Assembly: GCA_001692895.1 (NCBI GenBank)
Contig: KV748199.1
Span: 806,001 to 870,000, forward strand
Length of the DNA: 64,000 nt
Direction of reading: 5' to 3'
Source of the DNA: Cenococcum geophilum 1.58
Lineage: Eukaryota; Ascomycota; Dothideomycetes; Gloniales; Gloniaceae
Shown: piece by piece, positions 24,113 through 34,368 of the stretch
Position numbering within the stretch: the stretch's first letter is position 1
Layout of the letters: each line of letters begins with the position of its first letter
Program-made: the position numbers and the translations under genes
The notes under the pieces: model-generated
The model's database searches: none
What the model saw: only the letters and a program-made list of their open reading frames with translations
Told to the model about the DNA's origin: nothing

Positions 24113-25597
24113 CTACATACTGTCTTGACAAGATAGCAAGAACTCCTCGAGACCCTCTGGTAACTCCATACCACCTTCTCCTGCAGCCTTCCGAGCCTTC
24201 CTGGCGTATCTCTTGCCATCTATTTTGGCGAAGAACCTGTTGACCTGTTCCTGGTTGAGATAAAAGCTTCCTTTCTTAAATGTTTCCTCGTCATCTACTC
24301 CGCATAGTTTAGGAATATAAGGCTTGTTATCCATTGGGGAAGTAATGGACAGAGTGAGCTCTGGGTTACCACGTAGGAGAGCAGCGAACGGGCCGAGGAC
24401 ATGCGCTCCATCTACCCACCAGTACTTCTGATTAAAACTGCCCTTTTGTGTTCGTATGTTTTCCAGGTTTGTAGCCTTCTTTCTCACACTCCGCCTGGAG
24501 AGGTTAACTAACATCGTACTGTAAACCAATCCAAATTCGATGTTAAGCTTCTGGAGACCTTTTAGCTCGCTCGAAATCAGATCACAGAAATCTGCGAACG
24601 AGCGACGGTATCGATGTGGTGTTTCGTCATACCAATAGAATTTAAAGCTGATTGTGAGCTCCTGAAGATGGGGCTTAGCGTATTGTGAAAGACTAGAGAT
24701 AAAAAAAGCAATAGAATATAGGGAGTCGGCACCGAAGTACTCCCCGCCGCAGAACTTGAAGTTACGACTCCTGTAAAGAATCGGAAGCGCCTCGGCGTGG
24801 GTGCGTTGACTAACGCGTAGTATATCATTGCCAGGTGTGATAGCATGAAGGTATGCGTCTACTTTTGATTCATCTATATTTCGGAATTCTTTTCGACCCA
24901 AGAAGCGAACATGCGGGCCATTGCAGCGGCGCCTGAGGTAGTTGTGAGGTCGGCCATCGTCTCTTCCGGGGCAGAGGCAGATCCTCTTTAAAGAATTCCG
25001 ACGGATATCCATGTACGTCCAGCAGAGCGTGTATCTAATCGTTGTTGACTGCCTGGCAGAAGTGACCCCAAAAATGTATTCATAAATCTGCAGACGAAGC
25101 TCTACCGGGAGGCTCATGAAGGTTGTAGGTTGCCTTGGCTGGGTTGGGAATATCTGTGATAGAGCTTGTTAGCTGGGGCCCTTGCTATCCATATCCATTC
25201 AAGATCATTCCCGTCCTTAGTTGTGAGACTTTCATGGACCAGGCCTGAGTTACCCCTTAGCCGTTCGAACGGAGCGTAGCTGGGATTCGAGTAGTACTAA
25301 ACCAGGCCGGCAATGAAGATAAAGCAGTGTCAAACTCACAGTGGCCTTCTTCACCTCGTGGGTATTTTGTATGAGCTTCCCATGAACTGGCACCTCGTAT
25401 TTATTTTGAGATTTCGGACTTTCCTTGCTACTGCAAGGTTCTGTATGATTTTTATTTTTTGTTGTGAGCTGCATACTGAGTTCGGCGAGTTCATGCTCTT
25501 GAAGAAGTTGTAGTGCATCGACAGATTCCGAGAAATACGCCTTCGCTTTAGAAAGCGCTGCAGAGCTCGGAGAGCTTCCAGGCTGAGTCGAAGCCAT
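24113..25597 (-). CDS. F-box-like protein, two-exon model
   Basis: The main exon (25153-24113) carries MSLPVELRLQIYEYIFG, the fungal F-box-like start LPxELRxxIYxY. A few residues later come fungal-family patterns such as ILRVSQRTHAEALPILY. Such proteins usually link SKP1-cullin ubiquitin ligases to targets, or are members of large fungal families of unknown role. An upstream frame with ATG at 25597 joins in phase through an intron with a GTGAGT donor (at 25339) and CACAG acceptor (186 bp), giving 432 residues. The first exon is Ser- and Lys-rich (SSPSSAALSKAKAYF). The first exon is an inference; without it the start would be the ATG at 25117, giving 334 residues. Confidence 0.7.
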
Positions 25598-27016
25598 GCT
25601 CTACGGACCCAACAAAGGATGTTAATATGAGTAGGGTGAGAGCAGGTAGTTTGAGATTACCACTGTGAGGTTGGATGCCTTTCGTCAAAGCTGAGGTTCT
25701 GTATCCTGGCGGCCGAGTGATGGAAGATTAGGCATTTATGAGCCTCCAAATAGCCTAGGACGGAATTTCCGGCTTTGTGAAGCCGCAGTCTCCGAAGCAG
25801 CCCAAAGGTTATTTCATGGAAGTCAGGTGAAAGATGAAAAGGCGAAATAGGTGGGTTAAGAATTCACTTCGTCAAGACTCTAGATTTTCCAAGCTAACTC
25901 TCGCAGCAACTCGCTACCTCACAAAATCGCTGCTACGAGATAATTTAAAAAGACGTTTGTAATACTTCCCGCCAAATTTGAATCAATTTGCAAATTACAC
26001 ATTAAACGGCTTGGCAATATACCAGATGGAGAAAGAGCGAGCTGGAAGCGTTTCTTCAAGAGATGGGGGATTTCAAGAGCCAGTGTATTAATATCGCAAA
26101 CGCCTCTGATGTTTCCACCAAATATGCTCTCATCGAACACATTTTCGTGGCGTGTATTAGGATGCCATGAGCTTAATGGAGCAAGAGATGGAGAAAAGGA
26201 TGAGGGAGTGCTTGACCCAGGGAGACGAAAACATTCCCATCAGCCGCAGCTCGCATTACATCTCTTTATCCGAAATCTACGAATCGAGTACTAGATGAGT
26301 GCAGAATTTGACTACTTCTTCGGTTTGCGGGTGTGCTGAGGACTGGATTCTCGCACAATTTTCCACTGCTCCGGTGTGCGTATTCGAGTCTGGATACCCA
26401 CCCTATCTCTGGGCTGGAGTGCTGCAGGAGTTCGTCTTGCAGGGCCGGAGTCGGAGTGTCTGCTGTCAAGAGGCGCAGAAAGCAAGAGACAAGAGGTGGA
26501 GAAAGCAAGAGGCGGAAGGTCGAGGCTTTAGGTGCAGCTCTGAGTTCGTTTGGAGCAGTCGAGGTCAATGCAGAAAGTCAGCGCCACACAGCTATTTCTG
26601 CAACGACGACCAATTCCATCGTTAGGAAAACTCCGAGGGCTTGCACCTCGTGGACTTATAACGAGTCGCAGAATCTAAACCAGGGCAGAAGCGCTGATCC
26701 GGGACTTTGTCCCGCTGTACCTCATGACAAAGCACACTTTCTCCGGCTGTCATTCGCCCGTTGGTGTGCATCGACCGGGGGAATATCGCAGCGAACGAGG
26801 GGTTCCTCAGACGCCGTTGCTGCGCCAGTCGTGTGCTCTCCGCTCAAAAGAAATCACTACGGGAAGCCTACGATCTGAGTCTGCGGCGGCGCTGACTCAC
26901 CAATTGCTAGTAGCAGCAGCGTCTCCACACTTCGTCCAGATGCCTCCATCATTGGGGACTGTAGCAGCCGCTCTCTCATATCTGCCTTCCTCCACAAGGT
27001 ATTTCAATGAACCACC
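25598..27016. other. Intergenic, divergent promoters
   Basis: Between the F-box-like gene (-) and the transporter gene (+). Several open frames lie at 26,266-26,878, but they overlap each other on both strands and show no domain. Confidence 0.5.
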
Positions 27017-28872
27017 ATGAGCTTGCCGCCCCCGCCCAAGGTATCCTTCGACCATGGCAAGAGCCTTATGACTGAGGATGTCAATGACGATGACTTTACG
27101 TCCTCTATCCCTGCTAAGCCCTCAGCGAAATCGGACCAGGAGCAGTTGACTGTCCCCTTCACTGGAGGCATTCGAGCTCCCTCCCCAGATACGCTGTCGA
27201 ACATATCCATCGATGATCTGAACAATATACGCATTGGCCGGATTCCGGATTATCTCCCTGTTCCTGCGAGTAGGAGACATGCATCCTCCTCGCCTGCCCC
27301 ACCAAAGACGTTGAAGGAAAAGGCTGCTGTATTTTGGACGAGAAATAAAGGCTTAGCACTTGTTTTATTGGCACAGGTGTTTGGAACGTTGATGAATGTT
27401 ACAACGAGGTTATTGGAGGTTGAGGGGAACCATGGTATGTTTGTTATACTAAGCTTCTTACATGGCCGTAAGCTTTGGCTGACATGTGTCACTCATTGTA
27501 TAGGCAAAGGATTGGATCCGTTTCAGGTAATTCCAAGCTCCTTTTCAAGCTTACCTATCACAAGTTATTGTGATTGTGATTGGTACTGACCACGGATTAT
27601 AAAAGATCCTCTTTGCACGTATGGGTATCACATTCGTTTTCGCATCATGTTACATGTGGTATAGAAAGATCGAGCATTTTCCATTAGGCATGAAAGAAGT
27701 AAGACCACTGCTCGTGGCTCGAGGCCTTGGAGGCTTCTTCGGTGTATTTGGCATGTACTGCAAGTGTCCCTTTCTCATCCCAGTGTTTCTTTACAAAAGA
27801 CCACCGTCACTTTTCATACCCCACTTGACTCTGAAGCCCTTCAACTGATCTACCATACACGAATGGATTAGGCCTAGAGCTTACGCATAGCTTTAGACTC
27901 CTTGCTTTACCTTCCTCTAGCCGATGCAACCGTAATAACGTTTCTTGCCCCTTCCCTCGCATGCTGGGCCTGCTCTTATCTCATCAACGAACCTTTCACC
28001 CGCATAGAGCAAATAGCTGCTTACGTTTCCCTCTTTGGCGTTGTTCTTATCGCACGTCCGACATCACTCTTCGCGTCTTCACCCTCCGCACCACCTGCTA
28101 GTGGGAACGGCGATTTCGCGCCCAGCGGTAGTGCTAATACCACCAGTACTGCACCTAAGCAGCACTCTGCAAGTAACTTTGACGATGTGACACCTGCCCA
28201 GCGTGCTGCTGCTGTTGGTGTTGCCATGCTAGGTGTATTAGGAGCTGCAATCGCATACACAACACTACGCTGGATCGGGAAACGAGCACATCCGCTTATC
28301 ACTGTGAATTACTTTGCTGTGTGGTGCACGCTTGTTAGTGTAGTCATGATGTTTTCACTACCGGGTGTAGGATTTTTGCTGCCGGCTGATTTCAAGGAAT
28401 GGTGCTACTTATTCTTCTTGGGCATCTGCGGGTTCGTGATGGTGAGTTTTTCCCTTTCTAGTCATTAGTTATTCTTTTTTCCAAAGCAAAATACGAATAT
28501 GGAGCCCGGCAGCCTGTGTCTTGTGGTTTACGATATTCTGACGTCACACAGCAATTCCTCCTCGCAGCAGGCCTTCAATACGAGAAATCCTCGCGTGCTA
28601 CAAACATGGTCTACACGCAGATGCTGTTTGCCCTAGCATTTGACAAGCTCATCTGGGGCACTACGCCCGGCGCCCTCTCGATTGTTGGTTCCTCTCTAAT
28701 TTTAGGGTCCGCGATCTATGTCGCCATGCGTAAAGAGCACGAATTAAAAGACGGAGAGGGGAGAGGTAGGGGGTCCGCAGAGGAAGAGCGAGGCTTGATG
28801 TCGCCGATGATTGTGGGAGAGCCAGGAGAGGAGGGGGATACGGAGGTGCCGCTGAGGGTGTTGAGAGTTTGA
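27017..28872 (+). CDS. Drug/metabolite transporter superfamily (EamA-type) membrane protein
   Basis: Five exons (27017-27434, 27504-27526, 27606-27759, 27897-28441, 28552-28872) give 486 residues. A cytosolic N-terminus of about 110 residues precedes around ten membrane spans in two EamA-like halves. The first half has LALVLLAQVFGTLMNVTTRL and LYLPLADATVITFLAPSLA; the second has AAVGVAMLGVLGAAIAYTTL and QMLFALAFDKLIWGT. It resembles SLC35G/YMR253C-like fungal transporters whose substrates are not known. The second exon is only 23 nt and encodes KGLDPFQ plus part of a Gly codon. The third intron (27760-27896) has a GC donor (T|GCAAGT) and TTTAG acceptor; this join restores YYSLLYLPLADA. The C-terminus is acidic and cytosolic. 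Confidence 0.9.
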
Positions 28873-30301
28873 TAGAATTTTGCTCATTGGAATATTTGGC
28901 GTTTAGAATATTTCATTTTGGCGCATTTTAAACTGTGGCTAGTTGGGGGCGCACGGTTACATGAGACGTATTTGAGGATACATGGCTAGACTCAAAATGA
29001 GACAGGTGTTGACGGATAACAAATTGAAGAGACGGAGGTGTTGAGGGTAGCATTGGAAGTCGAGATGAGTATAAAGGTTCCAATTGAAAGGGAGATAATG
29101 ACATAATTGGGCTGGGTTGGGAATAGAGAGGGCAGCATGGGAACCAAAAATATATTTATTCTTGAGATTATGTTTACAAACCGCCTCCTTGAAAGTCATA
29201 TAGCGTAACTATCCTAGCTAAGCACATGCTCACGCTGGAAAACCCTCGCGATACTTTCTCCATTGGATATGTCCGCCATGCATCTCCTTGCCGCACGCTT
29301 AAATTAGTCTGCACCCTCTAAGCCAGTTTAGTCGACGATTCCGGCCATCGTTTCTCTCGTTCAGCGGTTTTCTGTATAAGCTTTCTATGCGCTCTCCAAG
29401 GGTTTCATAACCATTCTCACCTCGGCACTATTTTAGAGCGACTCCTTTCACAAAGTTATAGTGTGCTAAGTATTCCTAGGGAATCCCGGAAGATTCCCCT
29501 AGAGTAGACCTCTATCAATGATACTGTGAAAGATGTGAAGGTCAGAAATTACTTTATCAAACGAGGGGTGATATCGGAAGATAGGGGTGAAATTCGGGAA
29601 ACATCCGAGTCTCCACGAGAAATCTGGAATCAATCGGGAGAGTAGATTATCGCACACGCCATTGAGGGTTACACCTAACCGGTTTGCCGTTATGGCTTCT
29701 TGAATTGCTTCGTGTAATCAGAGATATTGTGAATATTCCTGTGAGTGTCTGGGTTCCTCAAACCCCTGTCACAAATTGCATCGCATGGCGAGGGCCAAAT
29801 GGCGGTCCCCTTGTGTATACGAATATAAGGAGGCGAGCAAAGGCCGTTACAGCGAAGAGTACTTTTTTTGGCTTGTGTCATATTTCTTAAAATTAGAGAA
29901 TGTGTTTTCGAGAGGATACGAGATAGATGCTTGGCTGAGGAATGATATTAGTAGAATAATAGATATTTGATAGAGAGCATATTCTCAATGAAGTTGAATA
30001 TTGAATAGTTAAACATAGTCCTGAGAGCGGAGTAATAGTACCATTGTGGTATGTTCTTTTCTTTATAGTAATGTTAACAGTTCCACTAAGAGAGCTGTTA
30101 TTCCTTAGAGCAGAATGCTTGACCGTAAAAGGCTTTCAGTATAATCAATGAAGACGATGAGGTGACTTGGCTAGTAATTTCGATACATTCCTGAAATATA
30201 CAAGTATCTCATGACGCTTCCTCTGCAATGCAACCTTCCAACCCAGACGCCACGAGAGGCAATGTCCATAATATACAAGCAGCTTGTATCCAGCGTCTTA
30301 T
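28873..30301. other. Intergenic, convergent, AT-rich
   Basis: Between convergent genes. It includes an imperfect hairpin (CTAGGGAATC...GATTCCCCTAG, about 29,476-29,502). No coding or RNA gene is recognised. Confidence 0.5.
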
Positions 30302-31362
30302 CTAAGCTGCCACCGCTTCCGCTGCCGCAGCCGTTGTACTATCGCTCAATGGCATCGTAATCTCTGGCCACGGCTTCTTGATGGCGTCTTGAATTTGCAC
30401 AATGCAGCCTTTAGGACCACCAACACATCCTACACAACCATTAGCCTCTGCAAATCTCATTATACCGTGTCCGGTCCTACCATTAACGACCACTAGCCCA
30501 TTCGGCTCGTCCACCTTCAGGACCTTCAGATTCTGTATCGTGACCCTCTCCGCGCCCATCCGTCCCGCCATGTTCTTCCCGGGATGCACTCTCGAACCGC
30601 TGCCCTGTCCACCACCCGAAGAGCCCATCGCTCGATGCGTTAAAGAGTTACCATGGGAAGCTGGCTGACCGCCCCAGCCATGTTTTTTCATACCCTACAA
30701 ACTGGTGTATCAGCTCCCAGTCCACACCTTCACATTCTCTTATATCATAAAATGCAGGCAGGAGAGCCACTTACACCCTCAAACCCCATACCGCGACTCT
30801 TACTCCTCGCATCCACAAACTGCCCCTCCTTAAACCAGCCTGCCCTAATAGCCTCCCCGACCTCAACCAGCCCCGCCTCATCCTTGACCCTGAACTCGGC
30901 CACCCACCTCTTGGGACTCACGCCGGCCTTCGCATAGTGCCCGAGCAGCGGCCTGGTGACGTTGCTGGGGTGCTTCCAGCCCGCGCCGACCTGCACCGCC
31001 CAGTACCCGTGCCGCGGCCGCGTCTTGAGCGCCACGACCTCGTTGCGCTCCAGCTGCAGCACCGTGCAGGGCGTCCGCTTGCCCGTCTCCGCGTCGTAGA
31101 GCGCCGTCATGCCGCGCTTGATGGCGAGGGCGCCGGAGCGTAGAGGTAGCGTGGCGGCCTTGCGCTCGAGGGCTGCGGCCGTCGTGGCGCCCAGCGCGGG
31201 CAGGTTGGGGTTGTGGGCGAAGCGGTCGGGGCGCGGTGTGTTGATGGATTTGATGGATCGGCGGGCGGTGGTGGCCAGAAACGGTGAGGAAGAGGAGGTG
31301 GAGGAGGGGAGGAGGAAGGGTGGGGGTAGGAGACCCCAATTGAGGGGTGGTTTGGGCGGCAT
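30302..31362 (-). CDS. MRPL9: Mitochondrial large-subunit ribosomal protein uL3m
   Basis: Three exons (31362-30775, 30694-30481, 30429-30302) give 309 residues. Protein uL3 sits at the base of the large ribosomal subunit near the peptidyl-transferase centre. The family signature is clear in exon 2: GGQPASHGNSLTHRAMGSSG followed by HPGKNMAGRMG. Exon 1 has a Ser/Thr/Arg-rich N-terminus fitting mitochondrial import, then GALAIKRGMTALYD, HYAKAGVSPKRWVAEFRV and DARSKSRGMGFEG. The start is the ATG at 31362 (MPPKPPLNWG); the frame is open further upstream only from a GTG. The exon 1 GC content is unusually high compared with flanking sequence. Yeast names the gene MRPL9. Confidence 0.93.
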
Positions 31363-31955
31363 GGCGGCTGCTGCGTTGGTGCTTGTTGTGATGGATCCGT
31401 AGTGTTGCAGCTCGAGGGTTTTTTGGGCCGCCGCGGCTCTGGCGCTCGAGAATGCCAAGGCGCGCTTCGCAACCACTGATTCGGTGCCCAATGCATTCAC
31501 TTAATCAGATATGGTATATGTAGTGTTGCAGGCATATGATCTTAAATCTGATTATGTTTATTCTCAAACTGGTTATTCTACGAGAACACTTTGCATCGAA
31601 AGCATGAAGGCATTCAGAAGGGCTACAGCCGGAAAACTTTTGGCACAAGAGTTATTTTGGAGGTTAAGATCACATTATATGCACTTGTCATGACTTCATA
31701 TATACATGTAAAGCCTCCCAGAACAAAGAGCAACAACTACACAGAGCGATAATGCAGGTATCCGGCTCACTGCTACAAATTACTCCAAGACTCCATCACA
31801 GACCAGGTGATGTATGCGGTGTATATGGTAACATAGCCAAGGAAAAGAAGCATTAGTACAAAATCGAGATGTTTAATACGCGGACCACTGTGCGCTTCTC
31901 CGAGGCACTGTAGCATACTGCTTCTTCGACAGAATGAAATCGAAACGGCGCGGCT
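31363..31955. other. Intergenic
   Basis: Promoter side of the uL3m gene and 3' side of the acetyltransferase fusion gene. Nothing else is recognised. Confidence 0.5.
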
Positions 31956-34368
31956 TTAATTATTTTCATTAAGCCAGATGCCGCGTTTTACTCTGGCCGG
32001 ATTGCCGAGGGCAACGGTGAAGCGTGGAACATCCTGAGAGAACGGCATTAGCTTAGGCACCTCAAGGCAATTAGGGGTCAGTACTCACATGTGTTACGAC
32101 GGATCCCGCACCGACCGTCGAACCCTTTCCAATTCGAACGCCCGGGAGAATGGTCACGTTGCCACCAATGTAGACATCCTCCTCGATATTAATAGGAGAG
32201 CCGACGGCAGTACCCTGACTACCCTTCCGAGCTCGCGGATCTGTTGAGACCGTATTGCCAAATATGTTGACATTAGGGCCGATGATTGTTCGCGGGCCAA
32301 TAACGATACGGCAGGGATCTAGAATAGTGCAATTGGATCCGATTACAACCTCATCGCCGATGTTGATGTTGTATCCATAATCGCAGGTGAATGGCGCTTC
32401 AACGCAGACGTCCCTGCCAAGACTGCCATTTGGACTGTTGGGAGAATTCGCGTTGCGTGCCCATGGAGCTTCAAGGACAGCCCGGAAGAGACGTGCGCGC
32501 TCCTCGCGAGATACTCCCACATTTGGGTTCGTTGAATTGTTGAAGCGAAATAGATAAGCTTTGCATTGCTCGCGTTCGTCAACCAACTGAGGACCGAATA
32601 ATTTGTACCACTCGCCATTAAGCATTTTCTCTTTCTCCGACTTTTGAGAAGGCGGCTGTGCAGGCGGAGCAGCTTGCGGTGGGGGAGGCGCTTGTGGAGG
32701 GTGCACCGCCGTCTGGGCTTGACGTTGAAGAGCAAGCTGGGCAGTCAAGGCAGATTGAGAGCTATTTATGCTATTATTCGTTCTGTTAGCAGACAGAAAA
32801 GAGTGGGAGAGGAATCTATCTGTACGAAATGACGGATATTGTTAGAGAAGAAAAAAGTTAAGTAAACTTACTTTTGTACGTTTTGGGTGTGGTTGTAGGC
32901 CTGAGGAGCCGGTGGGCGTTGCGCTATCGCAGCAGGACCGGGATGCTGCTCATACTCGCCGGGGTGTCCTGGGTGTTGGGGTCTTGGATGAGCTGCTATA
33001 GGCGGAGGATGAGAATACTCCGGCGCCTGGGTATGCTCTTGAGTATATGGCCGATGATGATTTTCTGGCCACGGGTTGCCCCATGGGTTTCTTGCAGGCT
33101 GGCGGTCATGTTCTTCGACCACAATCGGCCTGGCCCGGGCGCCATCGATCTGTTGTGGTGGTGGTGGGTTTGAATTAACATAGCCTTCTCGCGCATGACC
33201 ATGCCTGAAATGACAAGAGGTTAGAAGAGTAGCTCTGAAGGATTGCCGATTGCTACTCACCGGTGATAAAGTGTTGACTGCTCAGAGAAGCTATCTTTTG
33301 CCTGCAATGGAACATGACCTTTAGAAATACTGGGTTTTGTCCACGTAGCCTTGTTGGCGTAACCTTCGCATATAAAACCACCGCGGAGGCAGTTGCTACC
33401 TATATATAGTTAGTACTCTGCTAGTATTGCTGGTTTAAAAGAGCGCGGGTAACATCAACGCACATTCGGGCTTTGCCTCATCACATTTTTTCTTCCTCCT
33501 CCGACACGTTTGACAACCCGTCTTCGTACGATTAGCAAATTGCTGATCAGAATTAGCTATATAATTCGCATTATTAGAGGTGAAGTCATACCCTCTTTCT
33601 CTTCTTAGGGTCAACTTGGACGCCAGCTCGGGTAATCTCAGTGGTGCTGGAGCGTTCTGCTGCGTTTTGCATATCACCAGCGGTCATGGACGAATCCTCA
33701 GGGCTCCCATCTGCTCCGCCTGATGGTGATTCCATGCTACGCGACTCCCGCTGTAGGGCCTCTGCAAACTGACTGTCGTTCATAGCCCCAACTGAGTCTC
33801 GAGTTGGCCAATTTCTGTCGTTGCGCTCGCCGTTCACGCCTTGATAGCTGTGCTGTGGAGTATGTTCTATAGACATTGGCAGGCCGTGGGGTATAGTGTT
33901 GGGAGAATTGTCTCTTGGTGTGGACTCGTAGGTATCAACCCGTCTCCTTAATGGATTAACTGTAGTGTCGTGCGGATGGTAGCTATTCTCTTCTTCGTCG
34001 TCGGGACTCGACCGTTTTCGGTTTTCGGAGCTTTCAACCGACTCTCTGCTGTAGCTGCTTGGAGGAGTCACTACTCTAGCACCGTTTCCGTTGGGGGAAG
34101 CGAACTGCCAGTCGTCTTTTTGAGACACAGGGATCTTCTGATCTTGTGTTTCGTCCGGACTTTGTTGTGATAATGGTCGCACGTGTATCGTATCGCTGGT
34201 CATGCCGTTGGTGCCGTTCACGCCGTTCACGCCGTTCGTTTTATGAGCTTGTGGTGGCGATCCTCTCCCATTCACAGCAGTGAAGCCAGATATTAGAGGC
34301 TCTCCAACCTTGTCTTTGTGCACGAAATCAACTCCGTTGGTCAAAGGCCCTTGGGCAACAGACGGCAT
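31956..34368 (-). CDS. Zn2Cys6 DNA-binding domain fused to a maltose-type O-acetyltransferase
   Basis: Six exons (34368-33592, 33542-33464, 33399-33261, 33204-32872, 32770-32089, 32033-31956) join in frame to 695 residues. Residues 1-258 are low-complexity, Asn/Ser/Gly/Pro-rich. The Zn2Cys6 cluster uses Cys269, 272, 279, 286, 289 and 296 with canonical spacing (CQTCRRRKKKC, then CDEAKPEC-type loop, SNC and FIC), and is assembled across two introns. A Pro/His/Gln-rich linker spans about residues 315-480. The C-terminal part has the Mac domain (EKEKMLNGEWYKLFG) and the left-handed beta-helix hexapeptide repeats of sugar O-acetyltransferases (YNINIGDEVVIGSNC, IVIGPRTIIGPNV, IGGNVTILPGVRIG, GNPARV near the end). 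A gene-regulatory role is likely; whether the acetyltransferase part is active is open. The start at 34368 follows a poly-A-like tract. Confidence 0.92.

Noticed and set aside
26266..26878. Three overlapping open frames upstream of the transporter gene
   Set aside because: They overlap on opposite strands, have no recognisable domain and lie where a promoter is expected.
29476..29502. Hairpin CTAGGGAATC/GATTCCCCTAG as a terminator or transposon end
   Set aside because: It is imperfect and isolated, with no partner copy or target duplication seen.
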